45,416 bases of DNA from a virus, in IMG/VR virus record IMGVR_UViG_3300021403_000021, positions 1-45,416 of that record. One strand, 5' to 3'. This document shows, one piece after another, positions 38,790-45,416 of the stretch. The position numbers and the translations under genes are program-made. The notes beneath the pieces were generated by a model that saw nothing but the letters and a program-made list of their open reading frames with translations, was not told the DNA's origin and did no database searches. How positions within the stretch are numbered: the first letter of the stretch is position 1; every line of letters begins with the position of its first letter.

Positions 38790-38994
38790 TGGCACGCGGT
38801 GCTTCGGTAGAAGTTTTATCAATCTCAAATTCAACCTCAATCTTTCTATCAGGTGGTGAAGATACAAACTCAGCTAGAAGTTTCTTCCAATCACCATGAA
38901 ACTTAGTAGAATGGAAGTAGAAATCAATTCCTCTCCTAGTTTCGATAAATCCAAATCCAGAACTCTTAACTGTCTTGACGAAGCCTTTTTCCAT
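38767..38994 (-). CDS. Cold-shock domain protein
   Basis: The 75-residue protein has the order GFVKTVKSSGFGFIETRRG (RNP-1-like KSSGFGFI) and DFYFHSTKF (RNP-2-like), as in CspA-type single OB-fold proteins. These bind single-stranded RNA or DNA and act as RNA chaperones. The last third (EVEFEIDKTSTEAPRAIDVR) completes the barrel. Length matches the family. In a phage rich in folded RNA segments such a protein could help translation or annealing; that is inference. Confidence 0.85.
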   Translation of the reverse strand: MEKGFVKTVKSSGFGFIETRRGIDFYFHSTKFHGDWKKLLAEFVSSPPDRKIEVEFEIDKTSTEAPRAIDVRLLP

Positions 38995-39006
38995 TCGAGT
39001 CTCCAG

Positions 39007-39384
39007 CTAGTATTTCTTTCCACCTTCAGCTAACCTAGCTTCATGTGTGTGATCTTTACGGATAGCATTAAAAGCCATCTTAGCTTCAAATATCTCACCA
39101 AGCTTCGGGATACGGTGAGCCGCTATGTCTAATAGCCTAATGATGCAATCTACAACTTCTACGTCGAACATCTTATACTCAGGCAGTTTATCATCCTGAA
39201 GGTTCTTTCTATCTCCTTCAAGAGCCTCTGCTAATTCTGTAACGGCTAGCATTAGTAACTCACCTGTATTGCGTTCAATTGGTTCTTTAGTAATGGGATC
39301 TTGCCACCACTTCAAATTAGCTACTTCAACCCTTGACTTCAAATAATCTAAAGGGTGACTTCCCATCTGATTATCATCACTCAT
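39007..39384 (-). CDS. MazG-like nucleotide pyrophosphohydrolase
   Basis: The 125-residue protein contains ELLMLAVTELAEALEGDR and FDVEVVDCIIRLLD, matching the ExxE...ExxD metal-binding helices of the MazG/iMazG all-alpha family, which hydrolyse NTPs or dNTPs to monophosphates. Phage versions can limit alarmone or dNTP pools. Only one MazG domain is present. The start is separated by one base from the end of the upstream 419-residue gene. Confidence 0.8.
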   Translation of the reverse strand: MSDDNQMGSHPLDYLKSRVEVANLKWWQDPITKEPIERNTGELLMLAVTELAEALEGDRKNLQDDKLPEYKMFDVEVVDCIIRLLDIAAHRIPKLGEIFEAKMAFNAIRKDHTHEARLAEGGKKY

Positions 39385-39385
39385 T

Positions 39386-40645
39386 TTACAATCCTTTGCT
39401 TCTTAGATGTTCATCATATTTCTGCCTAGGTTCACCAGTCAATCTAACTAATCTATCCTGATTCTTACCAACTCCAGTAGGAATTACGGCTACCCAAGCC
39501 ATCTCTCTTAGATTGTCTATAATCCTATCAATAACAACCGCATCTCCGCCTCCACGCTGATAGAATTTACGAAGGATTATCTTTCTCTCTAGTTCACAAT
39601 CTGGAGCTTCTAAAAGCATATCAATTAGTAACTTAGTCTGTTTAGTTAATGGATCTTGAGAGCTACCTGATGTAGTTCTATCAGCCGCATAGACCAGACT
39701 AGTTACTTTGTCAATCGAATCTCTAATATGATACTCTCTAATGTATCCATCAAAGTCATATTCAGATAGAGCTAAACACATAGATACTTTAAGTGAATGG
39801 TCAGGAACTCTATTTAAGAAGCCGGTCTTATCAGGAGGCTGAGTATTTCTCCATACTCGTCTCCAAGTATTGAAAAAGTTCCGAGCGGCTTCATCTGGCT
39901 TCAACTGACCTTCCATACTTGCAATTTTCTGTAAATGAGGGACAAACTTTGGCGCTAAATATGTATCAAACTTATCAGGCTCTTTAACTAGTTTCTCTTC
40001 GTGACTACTTTCATCTAGGAGATCAATATCTTGTGATCGCTTTTCTTCATAGATAATTAAGTTTCGTCCAATATACCCTCCCTCAATATTTACCTGTGGA
40101 ATAGAATCGTAAAAATGACTAGGAGAGCTACCAAATAATGCAGTAATGTAAGGATTTTTGAGCTTTTCTGCCCCATCGCCTTTAAGTAGATTCGTCCACT
40201 CAGGATTGTAATGACCATCGTAAAGATCAGTGAGGATGGTGAGAGCGTCTGGATCTGCGATGATAGCTGTTGAAAGCTCACCATTTACAATATATCCTCT
40301 AGAATCAAGAATGATCTCTTTACCTTCTAGTTTCTTAGCCGTTGAGAGCTCTTTAACGACTGCCTGAATAGAACTTCTACCTGCTATTACTCTGGTAATT
40401 TCGGCTCGATTTACAAGGTTTTTTGCTCTATTAATAGGGAAACCTTTACCTAGCCCACTTTCACCTAGTAGGATAATGTAAAGATTTGGCTTATAGTTCA
40501 AATCACCCTTTAAAGTTCTAAGGTGGTAATTGTTTCCAGCCGCAGCACTTATACATGTTAAAAAGCTCCACCATAACCATGATTTAGGAGTTTCTACGTG
40601 CTTACACTCATCTACTAAATCATCAATCCAATTGACCTTTGACAT
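39386..40645 (-). CDS. DUF3987-like primase/helicase-family protein
   Basis: A 419-residue protein. The first 60 residues (SWLWWSFLTCISAAAGNNYH) and LYIILLGESGLGKGFPINRA match the phage DUF3987-type NTPase layout. The P-loop is GESGLGKG, with Gly where Ser or Thr is usual, so nucleotide binding may be altered. A strand with acidic residues follows (GALTILTDLYD-like region at about residue 132). The C-terminal 100 residues look like a winged helix (LERKIILRKFYQRGGGDAV). It lies in the replication operon beside MazG and polymerase genes and probably acts at replication forks. Confidence 0.65.
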   Translation of the reverse strand: MSKVNWIDDLVDECKHVETPKSWLWWSFLTCISAAAGNNYHLRTLKGDLNYKPNLYIILLGESGLGKGFPINRAKNLVNRAEITRVIAGRSSIQAVVKELSTAKKLEGKEIILDSRGYIVNGELSTAIIADPDALTILTDLYDGHYNPEWTNLLKGDGAEKLKNPYITALFGSSPSHFYDSIPQVNIEGGYIGRNLIIYEEKRSQDIDLLDESSHEEKLVKEPDKFDTYLAPKFVPHLQKIASMEGQLKPDEAARNFFNTWRRVWRNTQPPDKTGFLNRVPDHSLKVSMCLALSEYDFDGYIREYHIRDSIDKVTSLVYAADRTTSGSSQDPLTKQTKLLIDMLLEAPDCELERKIILRKFYQRGGGDAVVIDRIIDNLREMAWVAVIPTGVGKNQDRLVRLTGEPRQKYDEHLRSKGL

Positions 40646-40799
40646 CGTTGTGCGTCATTAGCGATTCGTCGATAAGCTTATCCAGAAGGTGCACGAAGTT
40701 ATATATCGCTCTCTGATCCTCATCTGGTGGCATACAATGATTCTTTAGTGCTTTATATATCTTACTAGCATCCTCTTTGCTCATCGTGATTGTAATCAT
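40623..40799 (-). CDS. Hypothetical acidic helical protein, 58 aa
   Basis: It fills the gap between the zinc-finger-like gene and the DUF3987-like gene. ATG 40799 overlaps the previous stop (ATGA). The gene ends inside the next gene by 23 bases. The product (MITITMSKEDASKIYKALKN ...) is two helices. No family is recognised. Confidence 0.65.
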   Translation of the reverse strand: MITITMSKEDASKIYKALKNHCMPPDEDQRAIYNFVHLLDKLIDESLMTHNDVKGQLD

Positions 40800-40993
40800 T
40801 TCTTCCTCTTTTTAGCCTCAACAGCTTCAGGCTTAGACTTTACAATCTTAACCCTCTTAGGTCTATTTAACTGTCGAGGCTTACCATTAACTAATAGATG
40901 GTGTTCTCTACAGAATTTATGAGCACGACGGCTTCTAAACCTTTTCTGACATCTGTTCAGAGTTGTCTCGTATTGACAAATCGATCTAATCAT
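40796..40993 (-). CDS. Small basic Cys/His protein, 65 aa
   Basis: The N-terminal half has CQYE...RCQKRF...KFCREHH (three Cys and two His), a probable zinc knuckle. The C-terminal half is a Lys/Arg/Pro tail (RPKRVKIVKSKPEAVEAKKR). It overlaps its neighbours by ATGA at both ends. A nucleic-acid-binding role is likely but unproven. Confidence 0.65.
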   Translation of the reverse strand: MIRSICQYETTLNRCQKRFRSRRAHKFCREHHLLVNGKPRQLNRPKRVKIVKSKPEAVEAKKRKK

Positions 40994-41208
40994 TTCATCC
41001 TACCCCTTGATTTAGCTAACTGATAGATCTTCTCAAAGAAAGCGGCTGGCACATTATCACCAGCAGAACCAATCACTACAACGTGAAAGTCTTTCCTTCT
41101 ACTCAGATCATTCTCATCTGCAGGATAGAACCATTCATCATCCTCTAGATTCTGTCCAGATGCCCAATATCTAGCTTCCTTATAGTTACCAGCTAATACG
41201 CAAATCAT
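40990..41208 (-). CDS. Rossmann-like small protein, 72 aa
   Basis: It starts MICVLAGNYKEARYWASGQN, giving strand-glycine-helix, then DFHVVVIGSAGDNVPAAFFE as a second strand-loop-helix. It looks like a short phage Rossmann-type protein. Coupled by ATGA on both sides to the neighbouring SLOG-like protein and the zinc protein. Confidence 0.6.
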   Translation of the reverse strand: MICVLAGNYKEARYWASGQNLEDDEWFYPADENDLSRRKDFHVVVIGSAGDNVPAAFFEKIYQLAKSRGRMK

Positions 41209-41630
41209 GATTTAATCACCTCAACCCATGCAACCTTATGTTTAGATAAGGCATACTTAACAGTCCAACATCCACCAGATTTGATATGAGTATCAGTTTT
41301 ACAGTGATAGCAATAATCAAATTTCATACCATTATAACTAGCAGGTAATTTATCAACTGTAATACATACTACTCTATCTGAATAATCAGCAATCTGCATA
41401 TTTCTCTTTTTATAGAACTCCCAGTTTAAATTACTAGGAGAGAACTCCTCCCAACCAATACCTGCACCTTTAGCTTCTTCTATAGCCCAGATATCAATAC
41501 CACCAAGATGACATTTACCAGATACTACTTTAGTAGCATTTCTAATAAGATTTCTGATAAGCTCTCTAGCCGCTGTCTCTGTAGCTTCTGTAAACTTAGC
41601 GGCTTCAGAACCTACAATACCTATAATCAT
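41205..41630 (-). CDS. SLOG/DUF2493-like Rossmann protein, 141 aa
   Basis: ATG 41630 is chosen because AAGAAGGTG lies at the right distance and it overlaps the polymerase stop as ATGA. The protein opens MIIGIVGSEAAKF, followed by VVSGKCHLGGIDIWAIEEAK. This is the GSR...SGG-type pattern of DprA/SLOG-like proteins that bind nucleotides or nucleic acids. A CYHCKTDTHIKSGGC segment near the end adds Cys/His residues. The function in phages is not known. Confidence 0.65.
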   Translation of the reverse strand: MIIGIVGSEAAKFTEATETAARELIRNLIRNATKVVSGKCHLGGIDIWAIEEAKGAGIGWEEFSPSNLNWEFYKKRNMQIADYSDRVVCITVDKLPASYNGMKFDYCYHCKTDTHIKSGGCWTVKYALSKHKVAWVEVIKS

Positions 41631-44128
41631 AACTTCACCTTCTTCATATTTGCCCAAGTAGTATCAGATACTTCACAGTCACAAGGGATAACTAATACGA
41701 AATCGCGCTTTAAGGTGCAATACTTGGAGAAGTCAATCGGCTTAGTCATATGCTTCTGCAAAACTCTAGCATACTTCTCCCAGCCGTTCTCAGGAACTTG
41801 CAGTAATAGAGAGTCATGATTCTCAGAGATGAATTGAACATCTTCTCCCTGAAACTCTTCAAAACAAGCTATTCCTGCTCCTTGAACAAGATGTGCAACT
41901 GTCCTTTGTGGGATATTGGCAAATCCTTCTTTATAGATTGAATCATCCATTCTACCCCAAAAGGTCCTAACTCCGCCAAAAGGATCAATAAGTGTTCTGG
42001 TATTACTGATTTCTTCGATGATTTCATTATGGAATACCGATCTAATTTTGGGAGATGCAGCATGAAATAGCTCTAGCATCTGACCAGCTTTCCACTCAGA
42101 TATCCTCATAGCTATATCGAACTTCTGAGCATCAGTATTGAAATTCAACATGAACTCGCCTTTGCCCATGTTGTAATTTCCAGCATGTCTAATCTTCTTA
42201 CCTACGAACCTTTCAGGGCCGTCTTTATCTAACTCATCTACTATTGGAACTCTTTCTTTCTTAAGACTTAGTTCCTTTGTATAAGCAAAGCAAAGACCAG
42301 CCGTCCTGCGATGAATATCAATCTCATCGAATGCCTGTAGTAACTCAAAATCTTTGCTTAGGACGGCTACAACTCTAGCTTCAGCTTGCCCAGAATCAGC
42401 CTGTAAGAAAATTTTCCCTTTGTCCGGAATAAACATTGAACGGATATCTTTTGCGAGCCGTCCATGTTTTGAGATTGTATGAAATCCCAGGCCAAGTCGC
42501 GTTGGTCTAATAGGCTTCTTAAGAATTCCTGTAGTGCTTCTACAAGTCTCTGTTGCTGAGATATTGAAAGAAGTCTTTGCCCTTCCATCGTAGTCTGGGT
42601 GGAAGCTAATATCTCTGGATCGTTGAGTTCTAATACGCTTCTCTTCAAGGAGTGTTTCGAGGATCGCTTTCTGTTCGTCTTTTTTGGCATGATTAGTCAA
42701 CAACCTAACAATAGTATCTTCAGATGTAGGATTCCTCTTCATAAGCTTAAACTTCATCAGCTTATAAAGAAGATAGTGAACCTGTGGATAACTTTTTACA
42801 TTGATATCTTCACCGACTAATCTCGTGAGTTTTTCATGTTCTTCCTTTTCGAGCTTAGCGTATTTATGCTGTAACTCTCTTTGCTTAGCATGATCTACAT
42901 TGAAGCCGACGTTTTCCATATTTAAATAGAAAGCGTGCTTCCGCATCATGTAATTGTAGAAGTACTCAACAAGTGGAACTTTAAATTGTTCTGCTTGCGC
43001 TATTAGAGATAGTTCCTGCTCGGAATCAACTTCGAAATTTACAGCACAATCTTTAGCGTTATACTTAAACAGCTGAGCAATATTCGACTTACCTATTTTG
43101 AATTCTTTTCCTTCTTTTTTCCAGAACGGCTCTCTCGTCCATAAGGATGCAGCAACGTCCAGCCCTTTATCTGGTAATTCCGGGAATAATACTCTTGTTT
43201 TAAGCAGAGTATCGCTATATAGATGTAAACCGCGAAAGCCAATAAGTCCAAGCTTATATTCATCATATTTGAAGTTATGCCCGATGATCTTAATTCTTCG
43301 CAGTTGAACATCAATCATCCTCCAGCACTGTTCTAGTTCAAACAGTCCCATTGAGGTGAGTTCATTCTTGCCGATCTTCCTTAGAAGGGGTATAGAGATA
43401 GCATGAGAACTGTTAAAGGCAAAACCAACGCATACTGGAACACAATTAATACTTTCAATATCCACAACACAGCGTTCTCTATCTTTATACTCATCGAAGA
43501 ATCTGTGAGCAGTAAGAGAACTATTGCAAACAATAAGGTCACGAGCTGGCAAATTAAGTCTGCAAGAATCAGACTCTTCATAAGCACGTTTAATGTCATG
43601 TTCAATTAACTTCTTATATACAAATGGTAAGCCGCCGTCTCGTTCTTCTTCGCCTGATTGACGATTGAACAGAGCGGCTGGATGAATTGTTGGAACTACT
43701 TTAGTCTTTCCATCACGTGCAGTTAATATCGAACCTCTGTAATTAAGAATGCTATATTCATCTTTCTTATCATCAAAATCTAAAGGCCACCCCATTACTG
43801 CTCTGAGAGCATATCGTCCCATAGCAAGGATACAACGCGGCTTTAGAATTTCAACTTCCTTTTCCCATAGCAATCTGCACTGCTCATCTAAATCTATATT
43901 GATAAGATTCAGCTTCCTCATATCGTTAAAAGGAGGCTGATATTTACATAGATTCGTTATATACAGTTCATTTCTATCTATACCACAGGCTTCTAATATC
44001 TCATCGAACAATTCACCTGTCGGTCCAATGAGTGGTTTTAAGAATTCGTTTTCAATTCTACCTGGAGCTTCAGCTATTACCATTAGCTTCGGTTCTAATG
44101 GTCCTATACCTGGGACGTAGTTGGGCAT
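41627..44128 (-). CDS. UDG-DNA polymerase I fusion
   Basis: The 833-residue protein joins three units. Residues about 1-190 are a family 4-like uracil-DNA glycosylase (IAEAPGRIENEFLKPLIGPT and, later, HPAAL). About 215-380 are a DnaQ-like 3'-5' exonuclease with all three motifs (VVDIES, HNFKYDE, YNAKD). The rest is a family A polymerase with motif A (ADSGQAEAR, about residue 577), motif B (GKKIRHAGNYNMG, about 645) and motif C (ENHDSL, about 771). All key residues are visible. It would replicate the phage DNA, and the UDG domain could remove or sense uracil near the fork. The start lies seven bases after the previous gene, and the stop overlaps the next (ATGA). Confidence 0.92.
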   Translation of the reverse strand: MPNYVPGIGPLEPKLMVIAEAPGRIENEFLKPLIGPTGELFDEILEACGIDRNELYITNLCKYQPPFNDMRKLNLINIDLDEQCRLLWEKEVEILKPRCILAMGRYALRAVMGWPLDFDDKKDEYSILNYRGSILTARDGKTKVVPTIHPAALFNRQSGEEERDGGLPFVYKKLIEHDIKRAYEESDSCRLNLPARDLIVCNSSLTAHRFFDEYKDRERCVVDIESINCVPVCVGFAFNSSHAISIPLLRKIGKNELTSMGLFELEQCWRMIDVQLRRIKIIGHNFKYDEYKLGLIGFRGLHLYSDTLLKTRVLFPELPDKGLDVAASLWTREPFWKKEGKEFKIGKSNIAQLFKYNAKDCAVNFEVDSEQELSLIAQAEQFKVPLVEYFYNYMMRKHAFYLNMENVGFNVDHAKQRELQHKYAKLEKEEHEKLTRLVGEDINVKSYPQVHYLLYKLMKFKLMKRNPTSEDTIVRLLTNHAKKDEQKAILETLLEEKRIRTQRSRDISFHPDYDGRAKTSFNISATETCRSTTGILKKPIRPTRLGLGFHTISKHGRLAKDIRSMFIPDKGKIFLQADSGQAEARVVAVLSKDFELLQAFDEIDIHRRTAGLCFAYTKELSLKKERVPIVDELDKDGPERFVGKKIRHAGNYNMGKGEFMLNFNTDAQKFDIAMRISEWKAGQMLELFHAASPKIRSVFHNEIIEEISNTRTLIDPFGGVRTFWGRMDDSIYKEGFANIPQRTVAHLVQGAGIACFEEFQGEDVQFISENHDSLLLQVPENGWEKYARVLQKHMTKPIDFSKYCTLKRDFVLVIPCDCEVSDTTWANMKKVKL

Positions 44129-44134
44129 TATCAG

Positions 44135-44413
44135 CTACACCGACTCTTTTCGACGTTCATCTTCCATATCCTTAATCCATTCTAGGCATGATTTAAGGTC
44201 TGGAAAACTAACTATTTTATTTTCGTGTGTTTTGAGCCAGCGTGCTACTTTTATTGCTTGAGCGACACTACCTAAACTTCTATGTAATTCTCTAGCCGTA
44301 TCTCTGTATTGCCACTTGGTATCTATATTAATTCGTTCTATATGAAATCTATGAATAGCTAAGCAGGCTTCTAACCAGCTTTGCCTTCGAGCATTCATAT
44401 AGTTACTGGTCAC
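44135..44413 (-). CDS. Helix-turn-helix protein, 92 aa (GTG start)
   Basis: GTG 44413 follows AGGAGAAAAGATGAA; ATG 44398 is the alternative. The segment WQYRDTARELHRSLGSVAQA is a probable helix-turn-helix (SLGSVAQAI as recognition helix). It precedes the polymerase and follows a structured leader (44443-44583). A local regulator or replication accessory protein is plausible. Confidence 0.65.
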   Translation of the reverse strand: MTSNYMNARRQSWLEACLAIHRFHIERINIDTKWQYRDTARELHRSLGSVAQAIKVARWLKTHENKIVSFPDLKSCLEWIKDMEDERRKESV

Positions 44414-44442
44414 TTCATCTTTTCTCCTTTCTACTTAAAAGC

Positions 44443-44583
44443 GGATAGCCGTTATCAGAGGCTTTGTGTCATCCAGTAATGGAGCACATAAATGCTTAAT
44501 AACGGCTACCCTATCTGTCAGTTATGGTTAGACTGAATGTCCTTCATAGATACGTGTTACGTCAGCGCTAATTAATAACTGAC
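44443..44583 (-). ncRNA. Structured leader upstream of polymerase operon
   Basis: This interval lies in a 199-base gap (44414-44612). In minus-strand order, 44583-44575 pairs with 44525-44517 (9 bp, perfect). Then 44511-44499 pairs with 44455-44443 (13 pairs, one of them G.U on the minus strand and A/C on the + strand). A nested TCCA-TTAC-TGGA hairpin extended by GTG/CAC sits inside. The two stems are adjacent and end about 30 bases before the GTG of the helix-turn-helix gene. It may be a cis-acting regulatory or processing element. Confidence 0.5.
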
Positions 44584-44612
44584 TGTATCAACCACAACCA
44601 ACAGAATCTCTA

Positions 44613-45005
44613 TTAGACCTTAGCATCGAGAGCGATGTAGTCTTCAGCGTTGTTATACTTCTTGCCTTTATTCTCAGTGTGGACGACATAAATCTTAACC
44701 TTAGCGTTAAGCTTAGATTTAATCATCTCATCACTGACACGCTGATTGCCTTCTGAATCCTTCGGGAAACCCCAAAGAGCCCAGAGAGTCTTTCCGAATC
44801 CCATCGCCTTTTCATTGAAAAGCTGATTGAATTCAAGACCTTTATCTGGACCTTCAAGAATCCTCCAAGTCATAATAACATTGGTAGAATTATCAGTTCC
44901 AGCAGGCTTCTCTTCATACCTGACAAATTCGCACGGATGCCAGCCGATTTTTGCAAGAGAACCACGCTTCAGATCATCAGCTGTCATTACTGCATTGAAC
45001 GGCAT
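44613..45005 (-). CDS. DUF669-like ssDNA-binding protein, 130 aa
   Basis: The protein contains RGSLAKIGWHPCEFVRYEEK, WRILEGPDKGLEFNQLFN, MGFGKTLWALWG and KAKVKIYVVHTENKGKKYNN in that order (read approximately). This is the beta-strand pattern of phage DUF669 proteins, generally placed beside Sak4-like ATPases and thought to bind single-stranded DNA. A good ribosome site (AAGGAAAAG) precedes ATG 45005. It lies between the ATPase and polymerase genes, so it likely supports replication and annealing. Confidence 0.8.
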   Translation of the reverse strand: MPFNAVMTADDLKRGSLAKIGWHPCEFVRYEEKPAGTDNSTNVIMTWRILEGPDKGLEFNQLFNEKAMGFGKTLWALWGFPKDSEGNQRVSDEMIKSKLNAKVKIYVVHTENKGKKYNNAEDYIALDAKV

Positions 45006-45105
45006 TTTTCTTTTCCTTTGTTTACTTTGGTTTAGGTTACCTACGGTTACTCAGATTATAGAGCTCGATGGTTCGTCTACATAATTACCTCATAATTTGC
45101 GTTAA

Positions 45106-45393
45106 CTACGCAACCTTAGATAAGGCATCTTTCCAAACTTCGTAAAAGAGCTTATCTGTAAAATCTAATTTAGCAGGGAGACCTAATGCTGTCTTAGCCA
45201 TCTCATCTCCAACAGCAGCCGTATTAACGATACGATGTTCTGTGGAAGTTCCTGTATCAGAATTCCATTCCTTCTCAACTGAGAAGTGATAAATCTCAGT
45301 AAAGTTACCTGGAACACCAGATGCTACCTTATTACCAACAGAAACCAAAGTGTTAGTTTTAGTAACACTCATACTTCTACCAGAACCTTCCAT
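45106..45393 (-). CDS. Sak4-like ATPase, C-terminal part
   Basis: This frame is the C-terminal continuation of the ATPase at 1-632. The part 45275-45393 duplicates residues in the left copy, and 45106-45274 adds the last 55 or so residues (EWNSDTGTSTEHRIVNTAAV ... DALSKVA). The stop is TAG. The true gene is about 265 residues across the junction. About 100 bases separate it from the DUF669 gene, with a minus-strand TATAAT near 45054-45059 but no clear -35. Confidence 0.8.
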   Translation of the reverse strand: MEGSGRSMSVTKTNTLVSVGNKVASGVPGNFTEIYHFSVEKEWNSDTGTSTEHRIVNTAAVGDEMAKTALGLPAKLDFTDKLFYEVWKDALSKVA

Positions 45394-45416
45394 TTTGATT
45401 ACGGCTACCGCATGTG
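45275..45416. repeat. Terminal redundancy, right copy
   Basis: It repeats bases 1-142, with three differences confined to the last 16 bases. See the left copy. The differences change the ATPase reading from HPLAGIK to HAVAVIK. Confidence 0.9.

Noticed and set aside
38649-38867. Longer 72-codon version of the small gene after the cold-shock gene
   Set aside because: Its first 26 codons overlap the well-supported cold-shock frame by about 100 bases and read as a low-quality Leu/Arg-rich shadow.
1-45416. Temperate lifestyle genes
   Set aside because: No integrase, excisionase or CI-like repressor is recognised. Absence by eye is not proof, but nothing supports lysogeny.

Overview
The window is an essentially complete genome of a small tailed bacteriophage. 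Its two ends repeat each other (1-142 and 45275-45416), and one ATPase gene runs across that junction, so the unique sequence closes into a circle of about 45.27 kb. Genes include a large terminase, portal, scaffold, HK97-like major capsid protein, adaptor, nozzle-like tail protein, collagen-like fibre, lytic hydrolase and a 1045-residue putative ejection protein. There is no tape-measure, sheath or long-tail module, which suggests a podovirus-like particle. The host cannot be named. Canonical sigma70-type promoters, Sec-type signal peptides and a lipoprotein signal point to a bacterium, probably with a Gram-negative type envelope. No integrase or lysis/lysogeny repressor was recognised.

Layout. 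Leftward genes run from 45.27 kb down to 35.82 kb and continue across the junction from 632 to 6362 (reading 6362 down to 1). This block covers replication, recombination and nucleotide metabolism: a Sak4-like ATPase, a Cas4/AddB-like nuclease, a SNF2 helicase, a DUF669 protein, a UDG-DNA polymerase fusion, a DUF3987-like protein, MazG-like and NTPase-like proteins, a cold-shock protein, a papain-like (C39-type) protein, tRNA-Leu(UAA) and many small ORFs in overlapping ATGA/TAATG chains. From 6.36 to 9.68 kb lies a control region. From left to right it holds a candidate replication origin (two inverted arrays of six 10-bp phased repeats flanking an AT-rich palindrome), two canonical leftward promoters with related dyads, one early gene, a cassette of three very small genes enclosed by 30-bp inverted arms, and a large candidate structured RNA. 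A divergent promoter region follows. Rightward genes (9682-35842) carry packaging and virion genes, plus an unusual run of exported and membrane proteins (10.5-14.36 kb) before the terminase.

The most unusual content is the control region. Two long imperfect helices (8695-8721 with 8833-8859, and 8020-8049 with 8651-8680) contain seven non-Watson-Crick positions. All seven are A/C on the + strand, so they become G.U wobble pairs in a minus-strand transcript. The same polarity is seen in a third helix upstream of the polymerase gene (44443-44511). This is sequence-level support for a large leftward-transcribed folded RNA beside, and partly around, a three-gene cassette. A genome-wide excess of the pentamer CGGCT/AGCCG is a second feature that the gene content does not explain.
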